Part shown: in pieces, positions 11,137-23,059 of the stretch
How positions within the stretch are numbered: position 1 is the first letter of the stretch
Layout: every line of letters starts with the position of its first letter
Assembly: GCA_964016875.1 (NCBI GenBank)
Contig: OZ024725.1
Coordinates: forward strand, 48,033,927-48,097,926
Direction of reading: 5' to 3'
From: Fallopia convolvulus
Taxonomy: Eukaryota; Streptophyta; Magnoliopsida; Caryophyllales; Polygonaceae
DNA length: 64,000 nucleotides
The notes under the pieces: model-generated
Databases searched by the model: none
The model's input: only the letters and a program-made list of their open reading frames with translations
What the model was told of the DNA's origin: nothing
Program-made: the position numbers and the translations under genes

Positions 11137-12359
11137 AAGGGATTCAAGCTTTATCAAATGGATGTGAAAACAGCCTTCCTCAATGGACATCTCAAGGAAG
11201 AAGTATATGTGGCTCAACCCCCAGGATTCGAAGATGAGAAACAACCCAACCATGTTTATTTCCTGGAGAGGGCACTCTACGGACTCAAACAAGCTCCCCG
11301 AGCTTGGTACGACAGGTTTGCTCAATTCCTCTTGTCCCATGGATACCTTCGAGGTTCCATAGACAAGACTTTGTTTTTAAAGAAAGAGTCTAAAGACATT
11401 TTGATCGTGCAAGTCAATGTTGATGACATTGTTTTTGGAGCAACTAACGAAACTCTTGTAGAGAACTTTAAGGACCTCATGAGCAGTGAGTTTGAAATGA
11501 GTCTCATTGGGGAACTCACGTTCTTCCTGGGACTTCAAATATCCCAAACCAAGGAGGGAACAAAGATTCATCAACAGAAATACATCAAGGAAATGCTCGT
11601 GAAGTATGGGATGGAACACTCCAAGCCCATTGACACTGCCATCTCACCAAATTCAAGGCTCAATGCGGATGAAACAGGTATTAGTGTGGACCAACGGAAC
11701 TATCGAGGTATGATCGGGTCCCTTCTCTACTTAACAGCTAGTAGACCTGATATCATGTTCTCTATATGTCTTTGTGCTCGTTTTCAAGCTAACCCTATGG
11801 AATCACACCTGAAAGAGGTGAAGAGAATTTTCAGGTATCTCAAAGGGAACGATAACTTGTGCCTCTGGTATCCAAGGAACAGTTCCCTTGAGCTCATTGC
11901 ATACACAGATGCGGACTTTGCAGGGCACCTGGTTGATAGAAAGAGCACATTTGGAATGGCCCAGTTCCTAGGGTCATGCTTAGTTTCATGGGGATCTAAA
12001 AAGCAAAACTCAGTGGCACTCTCCACAACTGAAGCACAATATGTGGCTGCCGCATCTTGTTGTTCCCAAGTTCTATGGCTTAAGTCACAACTCCAGGATT
12101 ACGGTATGTCTTTTGGCCCAGTTCCCATACTTTGTGATAACACTAGTGCCATAAACATTTCCAAAATCCTGTGCATCATTCTAGAACTAAGCATATATAT
12201 ATAAGGCATCACTTTCTACGTGACAATGTTGAAAGTGGGAACATCTCGATGGAACACTGTAGAACTGAAGAGCAAATTGCGGACATTCTCACCAAAGCTT
12301 TAGATAGACGTCCCTACCAGCGTTTTGGAATGCTCCTAGGGATGATAACTCTAAACTAA
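11137..12359 (+). pseudogene. Copia reverse transcriptase and RNase H (partial pol)
   Basis: The fragment begins at the reverse-transcriptase block QMDVKTAFLNGHLKEEV and continues through LYGLKQAPRAWYDRF. The catalytic motif is NVDDIVFG, with Asn in place of the usual Tyr before VDD. RNase H follows, with AYTDADFAG, LVSWGSKKQNSVALSTTEA and CDNTSAI. A one-base deletion near 12163 shifts the frame, after which the typical end (HSRTKHI...IADILTKAL) is read to 12359. The upstream half of pol is missing. It would have copied element RNA to DNA in virus-like particles. Confidence 0.85.
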
Positions 12360-13111
12360 ACAAGTCCCTGTTTGTTTCTCCCTCAATGCCTGACTAGTTT
12401 ATACAAGATTGCATGATAGGGAACTTGGACTTATTGCTTTCACTATGCCATGATTACTAGTCTAAAGATAAATGTGTACAAAGGAACTTTATTTTTTTTG
12501 GCCCAAAATGATCAACCAGAGTTCCCCTTATCCCTCTTTACAAGCCACTATGACGGTTGATCATATAACCTACCCCAAGCTAGGGACCAGACAAACGCTT
12601 CTCATGAGCCAACATGTTTCCTTTATCGAGTCGCAAATTGTCTGGTTCCCTTTGAGTTCCCTAGCCTCACAAAAGGATGAGTGTGAAGTTCCCTTAACCA
12701 CTTCACTCTCCCTGACCTTGATAAGATCATGGGAACTGATGCATTCTAGCAAGGGAACACTGACTCATCTACTAAGCAGAACCGTCACTTGGGAAGCGGA
12801 CTTTTGTGTCAGAATCTCTAAAGCGTTGAGAGCCAAGTATTCAAATTTTGAAAAGAACTTCCCAAGAGATCGTGACGCGTGTCCAGAGGCGTGCTATGGA
12901 AGTTGAAACGATGCCCCACGTTCATTGGGCAACGGTTATCGAGGTTTTCCACTTCCCGTTCTACCCTTCGCCCCTTCTCTCCTTAAAACCCTCATTTGCC
13001 ATTTTTGGGCTCTTATTCCATCTTCCACCTCTGTCATTCGTCTTCCTCACATCCCTTTCACTCTCTTTTTCAATAAACCTCCAAGAAAAAAACTCCCAAA
13101 ACCTTACAAAA
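12360..13111 (+). other. Spacer between pol and the third ORF
   Basis: There is no gene. Part of it (about 12500-12640) is similar to 53950-54070 in the second SIRE-type element, showing that the two share this 3' region. The last 200 bases are pyrimidine-rich and could be a leader of the third ORF. Confidence 0.5.
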
Positions 13112-15484
13112 ATGGCCCCTCAACACACTTTCGCCCAAATCAAAGCGTGGGTACTTGCCAACCCTCGAATCCTCTTCATCTCTCAATTACGAGAGATCGA
13201 AAAAGAGCAAGACCCCGTCATGAAAGACGTCCTAATCCAAGGGCTTTACAACCAAGTAAGCCCATTCTTGCCCCCTCCTCCTCCTGCCGACGACACTGTG
13301 GCCTGGACCTCTTCCTCCTCTGAATCCCTTCCTCCTTCCTCAAACACCAACACCTCCTCCGGAATTGTCATTGTTGACAGTTTCGGAGATGCACGACCAT
13401 CCATCAATGAAAAACCCAAAAAATCCAAACATCGTCATTCATCCAAACGACCCCACTCCTCCAAAGACCACTCAAAACCCAAAAAATCCAAACATTCCCG
13501 CGATCCCTCCAAATCCAAAAAACGCAAACATACTGAGGTCTCCGAATTCTCGGAGCCCAGGAAAAAGCCCCACTTCAAGTTTGAGGAATACTTGAACTGC
13601 TCTAAGGAGAGTTCCTGTATGACCAAACCTCCTTACACTTTCCCCTCCGACGATGGGACCTCCCAATCCCAGAGTCTTCTCCCCTCTTCTTCCTCTCTCC
13701 CCCTTCCCATAACTGAGGGACCTCCCCAACCTCCTCCCACGAAACAACCCACTCCTCCACCACCTCCTTCTGCTCCCACCCCAAAGGGAACTCCACCTTC
13801 TTCACTCCCTTCCGTTCCCACAACAACGGGAACTCCAACTCCACCTCCACCTCACAAAACTCCTTCTCCTCCTCCCTCACCAAAACGCACATCCACCTCT
13901 CCCATTCCTACCTGGGGGATCTCTACTCCCCAGGTTACCAAAATCATTCCTCCTCCTTCTACCCAACTCTCTACTCCCATTTCTTCTTCTCTCCCTTCTT
14001 CCACCACATCCCCCACCACCACAAAACTCCCCTCTCCCTCACCATCCAAAAGTGTCGTCGCCCTTACCTCGGACGACGATGATCTCCCTCTCTCCGTGGT
14101 CATCGGCAAAATGACCAAGGACCCTCCTCCTATTATCATGGGAACCGTAGAGGAGGAGGCCTAGCTCAAGGCAATCGAAGAAGAGCTCAACAGGGACCCC
14201 GCTGAACACACAACTGATCAAGGAACCAAGTCCCCAAAGACGGTGGCTCCGGAAGAGCCCACGGAGACAAGGGACCCCGCACCAGCTGGTGGTGTTGGGG
14301 CAACAACAAGTCATCCCGAAGATGACGCGGAGGGCTCAAGCTCGAGCTCCTCCGAAGAAGAAGGGACCTCCCATGATGAGGTCGAAGAAGAAGAAGAGGC
14401 TCCAGCTGCTAAGGAGCAAGCACGGATCCCAACACCTAGACACCAAATGGTGGTGTCCACGAGTTCCCATCAGCCAAGGGACCGCGTGCTCATGATTGAA
14501 GCGGCTGCACCTCCTCAGCTGAAAGGACCTCGAACGGTCTCTAGGAGGAACACGTCCAGGAGCACTACAAAGAAGGGGAAGGGGACCTCTTCCACAAAGC
14601 ACCATGTGGATGAGCGCAGGAAGCTCCTTCCTCCACTTATCGTCTTCGAAGACGTGCTAAACGACAACGGCCTAGGGGAACTGTGGGACCTGATCAAGGC
14701 CCAGGGCTGGGAGAATCTCTGCAAAGAAACTGTGAGTGTAGATCCCTCACAAGTGCGTCAATTCTACAATAACTTCACTATCACCAATGACTGCACTCAG
14801 GGAACTCTCTCCCACGAAGGCGACGAGTTCATTTTTACCACGTCAACGATCCGCCTTCAACTCCAGGTCCCAGGTCAAGGGCTCAACGAGTTGCCCAACA
14901 AGCTCTGGGGCGACTTCAATAGCGCCGAGGTGTGCAACACTATCTTTGAGGGTCGAGTTCCCTGGAAAGTGCTCTCGACGCACCATCTGTCCTTGGTCGC
15001 CAAGCTCGCTCACCAATTCATCATCAGTATGGTGATCCCTCGCCAGGAGAAGCGTTTGGTCGTCAACATCCCTGATGCCATCATCCTCTATCACTTCCTC
15101 CTCAAGAAGCCCATCAACCTTCCTAGAATAATCCTTGGGCATATGGAGAAGTGCATGGCTTCCAAGTCCCATTCCCTTCCCTACTCTGGGCTGATAAAGA
15201 AGCTCCTACAAAAAGAGGGTCTCTACGACGCCTCTAAGGACGAAATAGAGCTTGGAAGGGAACTGGACATTTCAGTTGTCCAGAAGATGAGGCACTCTGA
15301 GCCTGTAGAGGAAGCGGCTCAACTGGAGTCTGGTGACCAAGAGGGGAACTCTCAAGTGTTGCTCCGTATTGCCAACACCCTCGACCAGATTGCCAGGGAC
15401 CAATCAACTTTGGCCAGAGGACAAGAAAAGCTCACACAAGTCCTGACGCGCCTCTGTAACGCCCTGTTCCCTGAATCCCCATGA
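13112..15484 (+). pseudogene. SIRE third ORF (downstream of pol), one in-frame stop
   Basis: Start ATG at 13112 (MAPQHTFAQIKAW). The first half is a Ser/Pro/Lys-rich low-complexity region with many PPPP and SKKSKH-type words. A TAG at 14162-14164 interrupts it; the frame then stays open to 15484. The second half has an acidic Ser/Glu tract, then from about 14630 a folded domain (FEDVLNDNGLGELWDLI, VRQFYNNFTIT). That domain resembles the 'putative plant transposon protein' domain found downstream of pol in plant elements. SIRE-type ORFs at this place have been called envelope-like, but I see no membrane segment or signal peptide. The role is unknown. The stop may be a decayed CAG codon, which is inference. 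Confidence 0.65.
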
Positions 15485-15888
15485 TCTCTCCCTTCTTTTT
15501 CCCTTAATCCAAAAATGACTACAAAATTGTACTTGAGTTCGCATTGTAAACATTTTCTTAAGTAATGCATTGGTCTTTAATTTGATTGTTTGTTCCCTCC
15601 TTCCCTATTATTGCTTTGCTTGTTTTCGATGATGTCAAAAGGGGGAAAGACAAAAAATGTGAGATGAGTTAAAAGTTTAAATTATCACAGAACACGCATA
15701 AGCTAAGGGGGAACAACTGCATAAAAAGCTAAGTAAAAACTAAGTGTCTCACCAGAAGTGGCTCCCTAAATCTAATTGTTTCACTAGAAGTGACTTCCAA
15801 AATCTTACTTAGGAACTCATCAGCATATCATTCATTGAAATACTTGCATATTTTGTGATGGGTTTGTCATCATCAAAAAGGGGGAAAT
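15485..15888 (+). other. Spacer and polypurine tract
   Basis: Non-coding. It ends with AAAAAGGGGGAAAT (15875-15888) directly before the LTR; this is the polypurine tract that primes plus-strand synthesis. Confidence 0.7.
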
Positions 15889-16948
15889 TGTTGGGACGTT
15901 GTTGGGACCTCTGGTTCTAAACAACGGATCAACGATGTCATTCTCCGAGTTTTGATAATGACAAACACCATAGGGAACTAATGTGGTTTGTTCAAGTATT
16001 TCTAAGGAACACAGGTACAACCAAGAACTCCCATGAATGACCAAAAGCCACAGAAACTCACAATGCAGAAGTTCCCATCAAGGGAACTCTGAAAAGGAAA
16101 GTTCCCATGAAATGGGAACTCCTAGAAATGATCAAGAGAGCACAAGCTTACAACGATGAAGAGTTTCCATCAAGGGAACTCTGAAGAAGACAGTTCCCAT
16201 GACAGGGGAACTCACATGTGAGGACAACGACCGTTCAGCGCAGATCGCGGGATTCTGTCTCGGACAGCCCGAAGGAACAGTCTGAGGATCAGACTGTGAT
16301 GCTTCATCCAACGGTCTGATTGATCCAAGAAGTTGACCTAGTTCAAACCAAAGTCACATGTGAAGAAAGTACAACTTGGGCATCAAGCAAAGGGCATTTT
16401 GGACACAAACGAAAGATGCGACTGCCCAAGCTCACCTGAACTATAAAGCCAAATGAATAGTACTCGGATTGAGTACTTCTCCCAGAACTCACAAACACCA
16501 ACACCTGAGAAAAGAAAGAAAAGGAAGAGAAGTCCCCGTCGGCGAGTGTGTGATCTCGACGACGGTGAAGCCGAAGTTCCCAAGGACAAGGGAACTGAGA
16601 AGTCGGTGTAAGGTTTGAGTTATTTGTAGTTTGCTGTTGTGAGCTTAGGAACTCAGTTGAGAGGATTTACTAGTGTTGCTAGAGTTAGGAAGAACTCGTA
16701 GGAACAGAGAAGTGTGAATCCGGCTGCTGTAACTAAGGAACAAAACAATCAATACAAGTAAGTCATTCAAAATCCTCCAAGCGGAGGTAGAGGTTTACCC
16801 ATACAACTAGTTGGTTGTAGTGGGGTTCCTCTATAAAGGAAATGTGTTTTTGTTGTCTTTCATACTTGCGAACTGTTTACTTCCGCTGCCTTGGAAACAG
16901 CTTAATTGCCAGTTCCCAAGCTCTTTGCTAACCGTTTACGATCCAACA
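15889..16948 (+). repeat. 3' LTR of the 5'-truncated SIRE element
   Basis: It starts TGTTGG and ends CCAACA, a perfect 6-bp terminal inverted repeat, length 1060 bp. A TATA box (TATAAA) lies at 16442-16447. U3 contains two similar units starting at 16071 and 16162, each with paired GTTCCC/GGGAAC words. Confidence 0.85.
16071..16214 (+). promoter_or_regulatory. Duplicated palindromic U3 units
   Basis: Two units about 91 bases apart each contain GTTCCCATCAAGGGAAC-like and CAGTTCCCATG...GGGAACTC-like inverted pairs. They lie 230-370 bases upstream of the TATA box, where LTR enhancers are usually found. A regulatory role is inference. Confidence 0.45.
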
Positions 16949-17140
16949 TTAACAAAATAACTTACTAGTCTACATGAGGTCCTTCGGCTGATGACGACAG
17001 AGTCGAGGCGTGTCATCTACCCTGTAAATGCAATATGACTACCCCATTGAAATAAATTGAAATAACCGGCCGGTTTTAGTTTTAGGTTGGATCTCGAGTA
17101 CACTCGTTGTTCAGTTCCATGTGCCCTTGTTGTCAACCTC

Positions 17141-17152
17141 GCTCTGATACCA
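17141..17152 (-). other. Primer-binding site, initiator tRNA-Met type
   Basis: On the minus strand TGGTATCAGAGC lies three bases after the LTR end. It is the usual primer site of many plant copia and gypsy elements and fixes the minus orientation. Confidence 0.85.
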
Positions 17153-17155
17153 ATT

Positions 17156-19067
17156 TGTAACACCCCGTCTTTAAATAGGGGTGCTACTCGGTAGTAGACC
17201 TCACTAGGTACTACCTAGGCTAGTTTGACAACGAGTTCACTTGGATCTTGCAACTCGGGCACGACGAGAAAACATGAATAAAACATCCAACTGATATTTA
17301 TGAAACCCACGTATAGCAAATATGCATGAAACCCAAACCAACATAATTTACACCACTTCCTAGAAACATTTAATTAACATACCACTACCCTTTCTTTATC
17401 AAAACAACACATTATTCGAAAGATACCAAAAAGTAAACCATCATTCTTCCAAACGAACCCCTCCTAATGACACGGCCTTCAACGATCTGTTCCATCATTC
17501 GGCCAAGGTTCCATCATGGGTCCCTTGTCTTTACCTGAAACTAAAATAAAACAAGTCCCCGAAGGGTCAGCTACCACTCTAATACAAGCTGGAATCCATA
17601 CGATACTAGTAAGACTTTAAAAACCAATCAAATTCCTAACACACACACCTACAAGATTCACATGGATACAACACATATCAATTCTAAATTCATACTCAAC
17701 TTCCCCATGATTACACATACAAACAACACATCACCCATACACAAACAAACAAACCACACATACACACATTCATACACATAAGTCCAAACACAACAATACA
17801 ACAATCCGCTTTCCATTCCATTCCATGGTGCTTATCAACTCTACGCCCCAGGTGTCGAGGCGCGACCTCCCACCCTTCACAATTCCATCCTTCTAACCCC
17901 GGGTCAAGCCTCCTCGGGAGCACTTTCCCAAAACACAGATAACTTTACTTTTGAAGGGGCACGATTCTCTGTCACATAACCATACGTAGTCGTCACTTCA
18001 ACCCATAGGACTACGCACATGGCCATGCCGAGAACGGTACCAACACAGAGAAAATATTCAAAAACTTCACAATCGATGAAAGCCCAATGAAATTCTTTTC
18101 ACACATATCATACACAAGTAAACCTTTTTCATAAAATAATCATCTAGGGACTAGTTCCCCAAAACCAATCCTACAAGCATCACATGAACTCTAACAAGTA
18201 TTGAATGGAAACTGAGCAAGTCGTAAACGACTTACCTTGAAGACGAATTCCCAATGCCAAGAAATCACTAATTATCCAACAACGCGAAACCCCGTCTAAG
18301 ACAGATAGCCTATCTTTGCCCCACATCTTTGATCACGACCTAGGACCCACGCTCCTATATGCATATATATACCCCAATGAATAATAATAGCCTTTTAACT
18401 CTTACAAACTCTAACCCTAAAATCAACAAAAAGCCAAGATGCTTTATAACTTCTTTTGTATAATTCCAGATCCTTTAAAACTTGACATGAATATACTAGA
18501 TATATAAAAGAACATTTTTCTAGTTCAAACCATTCTGAAAAACTGGATCAAAGCTCTCCCTAATATCATTTCAAAACAATACCCTAAAATTACTCTGAAA
18601 TCTTTTACCGATTATAAATCCGATATCAAAAACACCCTTTGAAAGCCATAAATCAACCGATTTCCAATTCAAATCAATCATAAACCCTGATTTGGAAAAA
18701 TTAGTAAAATCTAAACAAACTATTAACTAATTAAAACTTACCAAATAATACCTGAACTCCAAAATCCGACCCGAAGAACGAATCTCGTACCGGGTTCTCT
18801 CCCTCTCTCTCTCCCTCTCTCTCTCTCTCCCTCTTCCTTCCTCTCGGCCCTTCTTTTCTCACCAAAGAACAAATATAGCAACATGTATATATAAGAAAAA
18901 GAAAGTCGGCTAAACTTTAAAAAAAATTACGGTTTCTACCCTCAAATCTCCTTTACTACAAACTTTACCTGAAATAATTATTAATTACTTTTAAGTTAAA
19001 AACTTTTTTTTTAAATAAAATTTTCTAAAATTCAAAATAAAATATTAAAATATTCCCGAATATTACA
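17156..19067 (-). repeat. Gypsy 5' LTR, 1912 bp
   Basis: On the plus strand it runs from TGTAACACCCC to GAATATTACA; as transcribed it starts TGTAATATTC and ends GGGGTGTTACA. The ends match the style of the LTRs at 33511 and 34002, but the bodies differ. It carries a CT microsatellite at 18789-18846. No gene is seen in this stretch. Confidence 0.8.
18789..18846. repeat. CT/GA microsatellite
   Basis: CTCTCCCTCTCTCT-type repeats lie inside the gypsy LTR, in what would be its promoter-proximal part on the minus strand. Confidence 0.8.
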
Positions 19068-19164
19068 CCTACTGTCCGATCCATGAGATCAGTCGCTTCC
19101 CTCCCTGTGCCGCTCCCCTCGGTTCATTAAACCCTCTCAAATTTTGCCCTAATTCATCTTTGTT

Positions 19165-20240
19165 ATGGCCCACGATGATGACTCCTCTGTCAGCGGAAAC
19201 AAAATGCAAATGGCTCATGACAAAGATTCGGCCATCATAATACTGGCAACCACCGCAAGGGACAAGTCCTCGGTTGGTTCGGGGAAAAACCCCTTTTATT
19301 CCACTCTCGCATTCTCAAACATCAAAAATCTCATTCCAATTGTGCTTGATAACTCTCATAGCAAGTACAATTCTTGGTCTAAGTTATTCGAAGTTGTATC
19401 CCGTGCACATCAAGTTCTTGATCATATTGACTCGAATGTTGCCCGCCCGACTGATGTTGATGATGGATTATGGGATCAACTAGATGCAATTATACTCTAG
19501 TGGATCTATGCTACCAGATCTCAAGACCTCCTCCTCACAATTTGGAGCCCAACACTACTGTTATGTCCGCCTGGCTTCGTCTAAAGAATATTTTTTATGA
19601 CAAAAAAGCATCTAGGGTTGTTTATCTTCAGAATGAATTCAGCAAGTTTCGGCTTGAGGCTTTCCCGTCCATCTCTGCTTATTATCAACATATGAAGGAT
19701 CTCGCAAATCAACTTGCCAATGTTGACTCTCCGTTGTCTCAACGTCAAATTGTGATTCAATTGATCTTTGGTCTTCTTGTTGAGTACGATATAATGGCCA
19801 GCCTAATTCAGCAGACTCAACCATTGCTTGAGATTGCCCAGGCGCGCTCCATGCTTCTTCTTGAGGAATCACGGCGTGAAAAACGTGACTCCATTGTTGC
19901 TGAAGTCAAAGCTCTTAATGCCAAAGTTGAAATGCCACCGCCAGCAGAGAAATATGCCCCGCCGCCTGCCTCTACTGATTCTACACAAACCCGCTGGCGT
20001 GACGGCTCTACCTGCGGACGCGGGGGCAGAGGTTGCCGCCGAGACCGCGGTTTTTCTCCGCATCAGTTTCAGCGAACGTTGTATGGATGGATTCAGTTGG
20101 ATGGAAATTCTCAGTGCAGGCAATGGCCATTCTCTGTTTGGAACCAGGCCTCGTGTCCTTATCCGTCTCACCCGTCACAAGGCTTACTCGAACCAGCCCC
20201 TAGACAACCACCGCAGCAGGCTAATTCGGTCTTTTTTTAG
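19165..20240 (+). pseudogene. Copia gag, stop and frameshift
   Basis: The ATG at 19165 opens a 111-codon frame stopped at 19498. The neighbouring frame (about 19470-20240) continues as the UBN2-type gag core, with SAWLRLKNIFYDKKASRVV and SAYYQHMKDLANQLANVD. It ends in an Arg/Gly-rich and Pro-rich tail (PYPSHPSQG) typical of Ale-like gag without CCHC fingers. It would have formed the particle shell. Confidence 0.75.
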
Positions 20241-20249
20241 CACGGGTAC

Positions 20250-20705
20250 ATGCCCATGACTAATCTTGCTCAAAATTTCAACACAATGACATTGTACCCA
20301 CCAGATTCCAACTGGATCATGGACACAGGAGCTTCATCTCACATGGCCAACAACTCAGGTATACTTTCTTCTATTACCTCCAAGAGTCCCAATTCTTCTA
20401 TTATAGTCGGAAATGGCAAGCATATACCAACTAAAGGTCATGGAGATGCCCTACTTAACCAATCCGTCCTACCCCTGAAACAAAAAAATGTCCTGATTGC
20501 TCCTCACCTCATTAAATACCTTATCTCAGTCCGTAAAATCACCACTGATAATAATGTGTCCGTTGAATTTGACCTAAATGGTTTTTATGTGAAGGATCTC
20601 AATACGGGAACATGTCGCATGAGATGCGCTAGTTTGGGCGAGCTTTATCCAGTCAATTCTTCCTCCAGTCCTGTGTCTCTTTCTGTTGTGTCGTCCTCAG
20701 TCTAG
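20250..20705 (+). pseudogene. Copia aspartic protease segment
   Basis: The retropepsin active site WIMDTGASSHMAN is intact, followed by IIVGNGKHIPTKGHG and VLIAPHLIKYLISVRK, all usual for copia protease. The frame ends at 20705, where the pre-integrase region becomes frameshifted. In a working element it would cut the polyprotein. Confidence 0.8.
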
Positions 20706-21924
20706 CATGCTTGTTATGGTCATCAAGGCACCCCTATCTCTAGATTACTTAAATAGTTTAATTCTTCTACATTCAATAAATTATATGGTCCTAGTTATTG
20801 TCGGTCTTGTCAACTTAGGAAACATACTCGTCTACCTTTCAATTCTTCTAGGTCTTTTACTACTGCACCATTTTAATTAATTCATACTGATTTGTGGACT
20901 TCTCCTGTAACCATCTCTGCTCGTCATAAATATTATCTATTATTGCTTGATGATTTTACACATTTTTTGTGGGTGTTTCCTCTCCAATTCAAATTTCAAG
21001 TGTATGATAAATTCATTCTCCTTCACAAATTTGTTCACACTCAAAATTGCCCCCATCAAAGCGTATCAATGTGACAATGGCAAAGAGTTTGATAACCATT
21101 CTTTTCACTAATTCTTTAAAAAAAAACAGGATAACTTTTCGATTATGTTGTCCTACACTTCGGCTCAAAATGACGAGGCGGAGCGTGCCATTCAAATAAT
21201 TAACAACATGGCTTGAATGCTTTTGTTACACGCCCCCGTGCCGGCTAAATTTTGGCCATTTGCAGTCGGTGTTGCCACATACCTTCTCAATATTCTTCCA
21301 ACACCTCTTCTTAATAAATTCACCTCTACTACACTTCTCTATAATGTCATCCCCTCTTATGATCACCTTCGGGTTTTCGTGTGTCTATGTTTTCCTAACT
21401 TGTCGTCTCAAATTGCTCCTTAACATCAACCCAGCTCCACTCCATGTGTGTTCCTTGGGTACCCGGATCATCATAGAGGGTACTTGTGTCTCAACTTGTC
21501 AACCAACAAAATTATCATATCTCGTCATGTCACCTTTAATGAATTTGAGTTTCCTTTTGTCTCTAAAACGGTGCCTTCTTCTTCCTCTTCATATGAGTTC
21601 TTAGATGAATCTTTATCCCCTCTCATACACTCCTTCCGCTCGCCATCGGATTATGCATCTCGTGCTCGTGCCCCACTTTCACCAAACCAATCTTTCCTTA
21701 TTCTAGCCTTCGGACATCACATGTGCCCGTCGCCCTGTCACCCACGCCCGCCGCTATGTCCCCATTACCCGCCAGTCCTTTACACTCTCCCGCACCCGCT
21801 GCCTTATCAACCGCGCCCGCGGCGCACCAGCCTGTACCCGCAGCATACTCACCCGCGCCCGCGATGCACACACCCGAGACTATCCCATCCGCAGAATCTC
21901 AACCCCAAAATATTAACCCAATGA
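20706..21924 (+). pseudogene. Copia integrase region, heavily broken
   Basis: Fragments in changing frames show the pre-integrase zinc region (SCQLRKHTRLPF, near 20810), the first catalytic block (HTDLWTSPV, 20880), YYLLLLDDFTHFLWVFP, a degenerate third catalytic region near 21170, PTPLLNKFTSTTLLYNVIPS (about 21300), and the chromodomain-side block FLGYPDHHRGYLCLNLSTNK (21451). Many stops are present. A Pro-rich linker follows at 21720-21924. Confidence 0.75.
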
Positions 21925-21945
21925 CCACTCGTAGTAAAGTCGAGG

Positions 21946-23059
21946 TTGTTAAACCTCGTCTCTTATAAGACTTTTCCACCACCACGTATAAGCCTACCAT
22001 TTCCCAAAACCGCTCTCCTTGACCTAAATTGGAATGCTACCATGATTGACGAATATCGGGCTCTTATTGGTAATAGAACCTGGGTGTTAGTGCCTAGGCC
22101 AGCCGATACTAATGTTGTTCGATGTATGTGGCTCTTTCGCCATAAATTCCATACTGACGGGTCTCTTAAGCGCTAGAAAGATCGACTTGTTGCAAATGGC
22201 AGATCTTAGGAGATTGGTATTGATTGTTATGAGACTTTCAGTCCAAGGTTAAACTTGCGACAATTCGGACCGTTCTTCATCTTGCTCTATCGCGTTCTTG
22301 GCCCATACATCAATTGGATGTCAAGAATGCATTTCTCCATGGTCATCTCAATTAGATGGTTTATATGTTTCAGCCACCCGAATTTGTGAATCATAGTCGT
22401 CCTAAACATGTTTGTCTACTCCGTAAGTCACTCTATGGGCTCAAAAAAGCACATCGTGCTTCGTACCAACGGCTAGCTACCTATCTATTCTGCCTCGGCT
22501 TTACAAGCAGCAGATGTGATTCCTCTCTGTTCATTTTACGACGTGGTTTTGATACAGCTTTTCTCTTGGTTTATGTTGATGACATCATTCTGACAGCCTC
22601 CTTTGAGTCCTTGCAAAAGGACATAATCTCATCACTGTGTCGTGAGTTTGCTTTATCTGACTTGGGCCCTTTGTCTTATTTTTTGGGCATTTATGCTCGC
22701 CCGACATCGTCCGACCTCTTTCTTTCTCAGGAAAAATATGCCCGTGAGATTGTTGATCGGGCTAACACGTCTTCTTGCAACCCAGTTGTTACTCCTATTG
22801 ATTCTGGTGCAAAGCTCAGTGCGTCGTCAAGCCCCCTGTAGCCGATCCTTTCTTATATCGCAGTTTAGCTGGTGCACTACAATATCCCACTTTTACAAGG
22901 CTAAACATTTCTTATGATGTTCAGCAAGTTTGTTTGTTTATGCATGATCCTCGGGAGGCTCACTTGTCTTCCTTGAAACGCATTATTCGCTATGTCCACG
23001 GTACGACTGCTTTGGGGATCACTATCACAGCTGCGCCCAAGCCGTCCCTATTAGCCTAT
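21946..23059 (+). pseudogene. Copia reverse transcriptase and start of RNase H
   Basis: Blocks include NRTWVLVPRP (about 22070), a stop at 22176 and a frameshift before KSLYGLKKAHRAS (about 22430). The catalytic LLVYVDDIILT (about 22570) is intact, followed by LSDLGPLSYFLGI. After a stop at 22841 the frame changes; SLAGALQYPTFTR and HDPREAHLSSLKRIIRY lead into RNase H, which is cut at 23059 by the solo LTR. Confidence 0.8.

Larger units (their letters stand above)
11137..16948 (+). mobile_element. SIRE-type Ty1/copia element, 5'-truncated
   Basis: The copy starts inside reverse transcriptase (about 11137) and runs through RNase H, a third ORF, a polypurine tract and a complete 3' LTR ending at 16948. 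The third ORF downstream of pol and the AAAAAGGGGGAAAT tract are typical of the SIRE/Maximus lineage. The 5' LTR, gag, protease and integrase are absent. The right end abuts leader sequence of a gypsy element, so it probably inserted there. The left truncation joins it to the CACTA element and removes the partner target duplication. Confidence 0.8.
16949..19067 (-). mobile_element. Ty3/gypsy element, 5' LTR and leader only
   Basis: On the minus strand an LTR (19067-17156) is followed by a tRNA-Met primer-binding site (17152-17141) and about 190 bases of leader, which is interrupted at 16948 by the SIRE element. The rest of the gypsy element should lie beyond the SIRE copy but is not present to the left, consistent with later deletion. 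No coding sequence remains. Confidence 0.75.

Noticed and set aside
13246..14139. Several minus-strand frames opposite the SIRE third ORF
   Set aside because: Shadows of the C-rich coding strand with low-complexity Gly/Glu translations.
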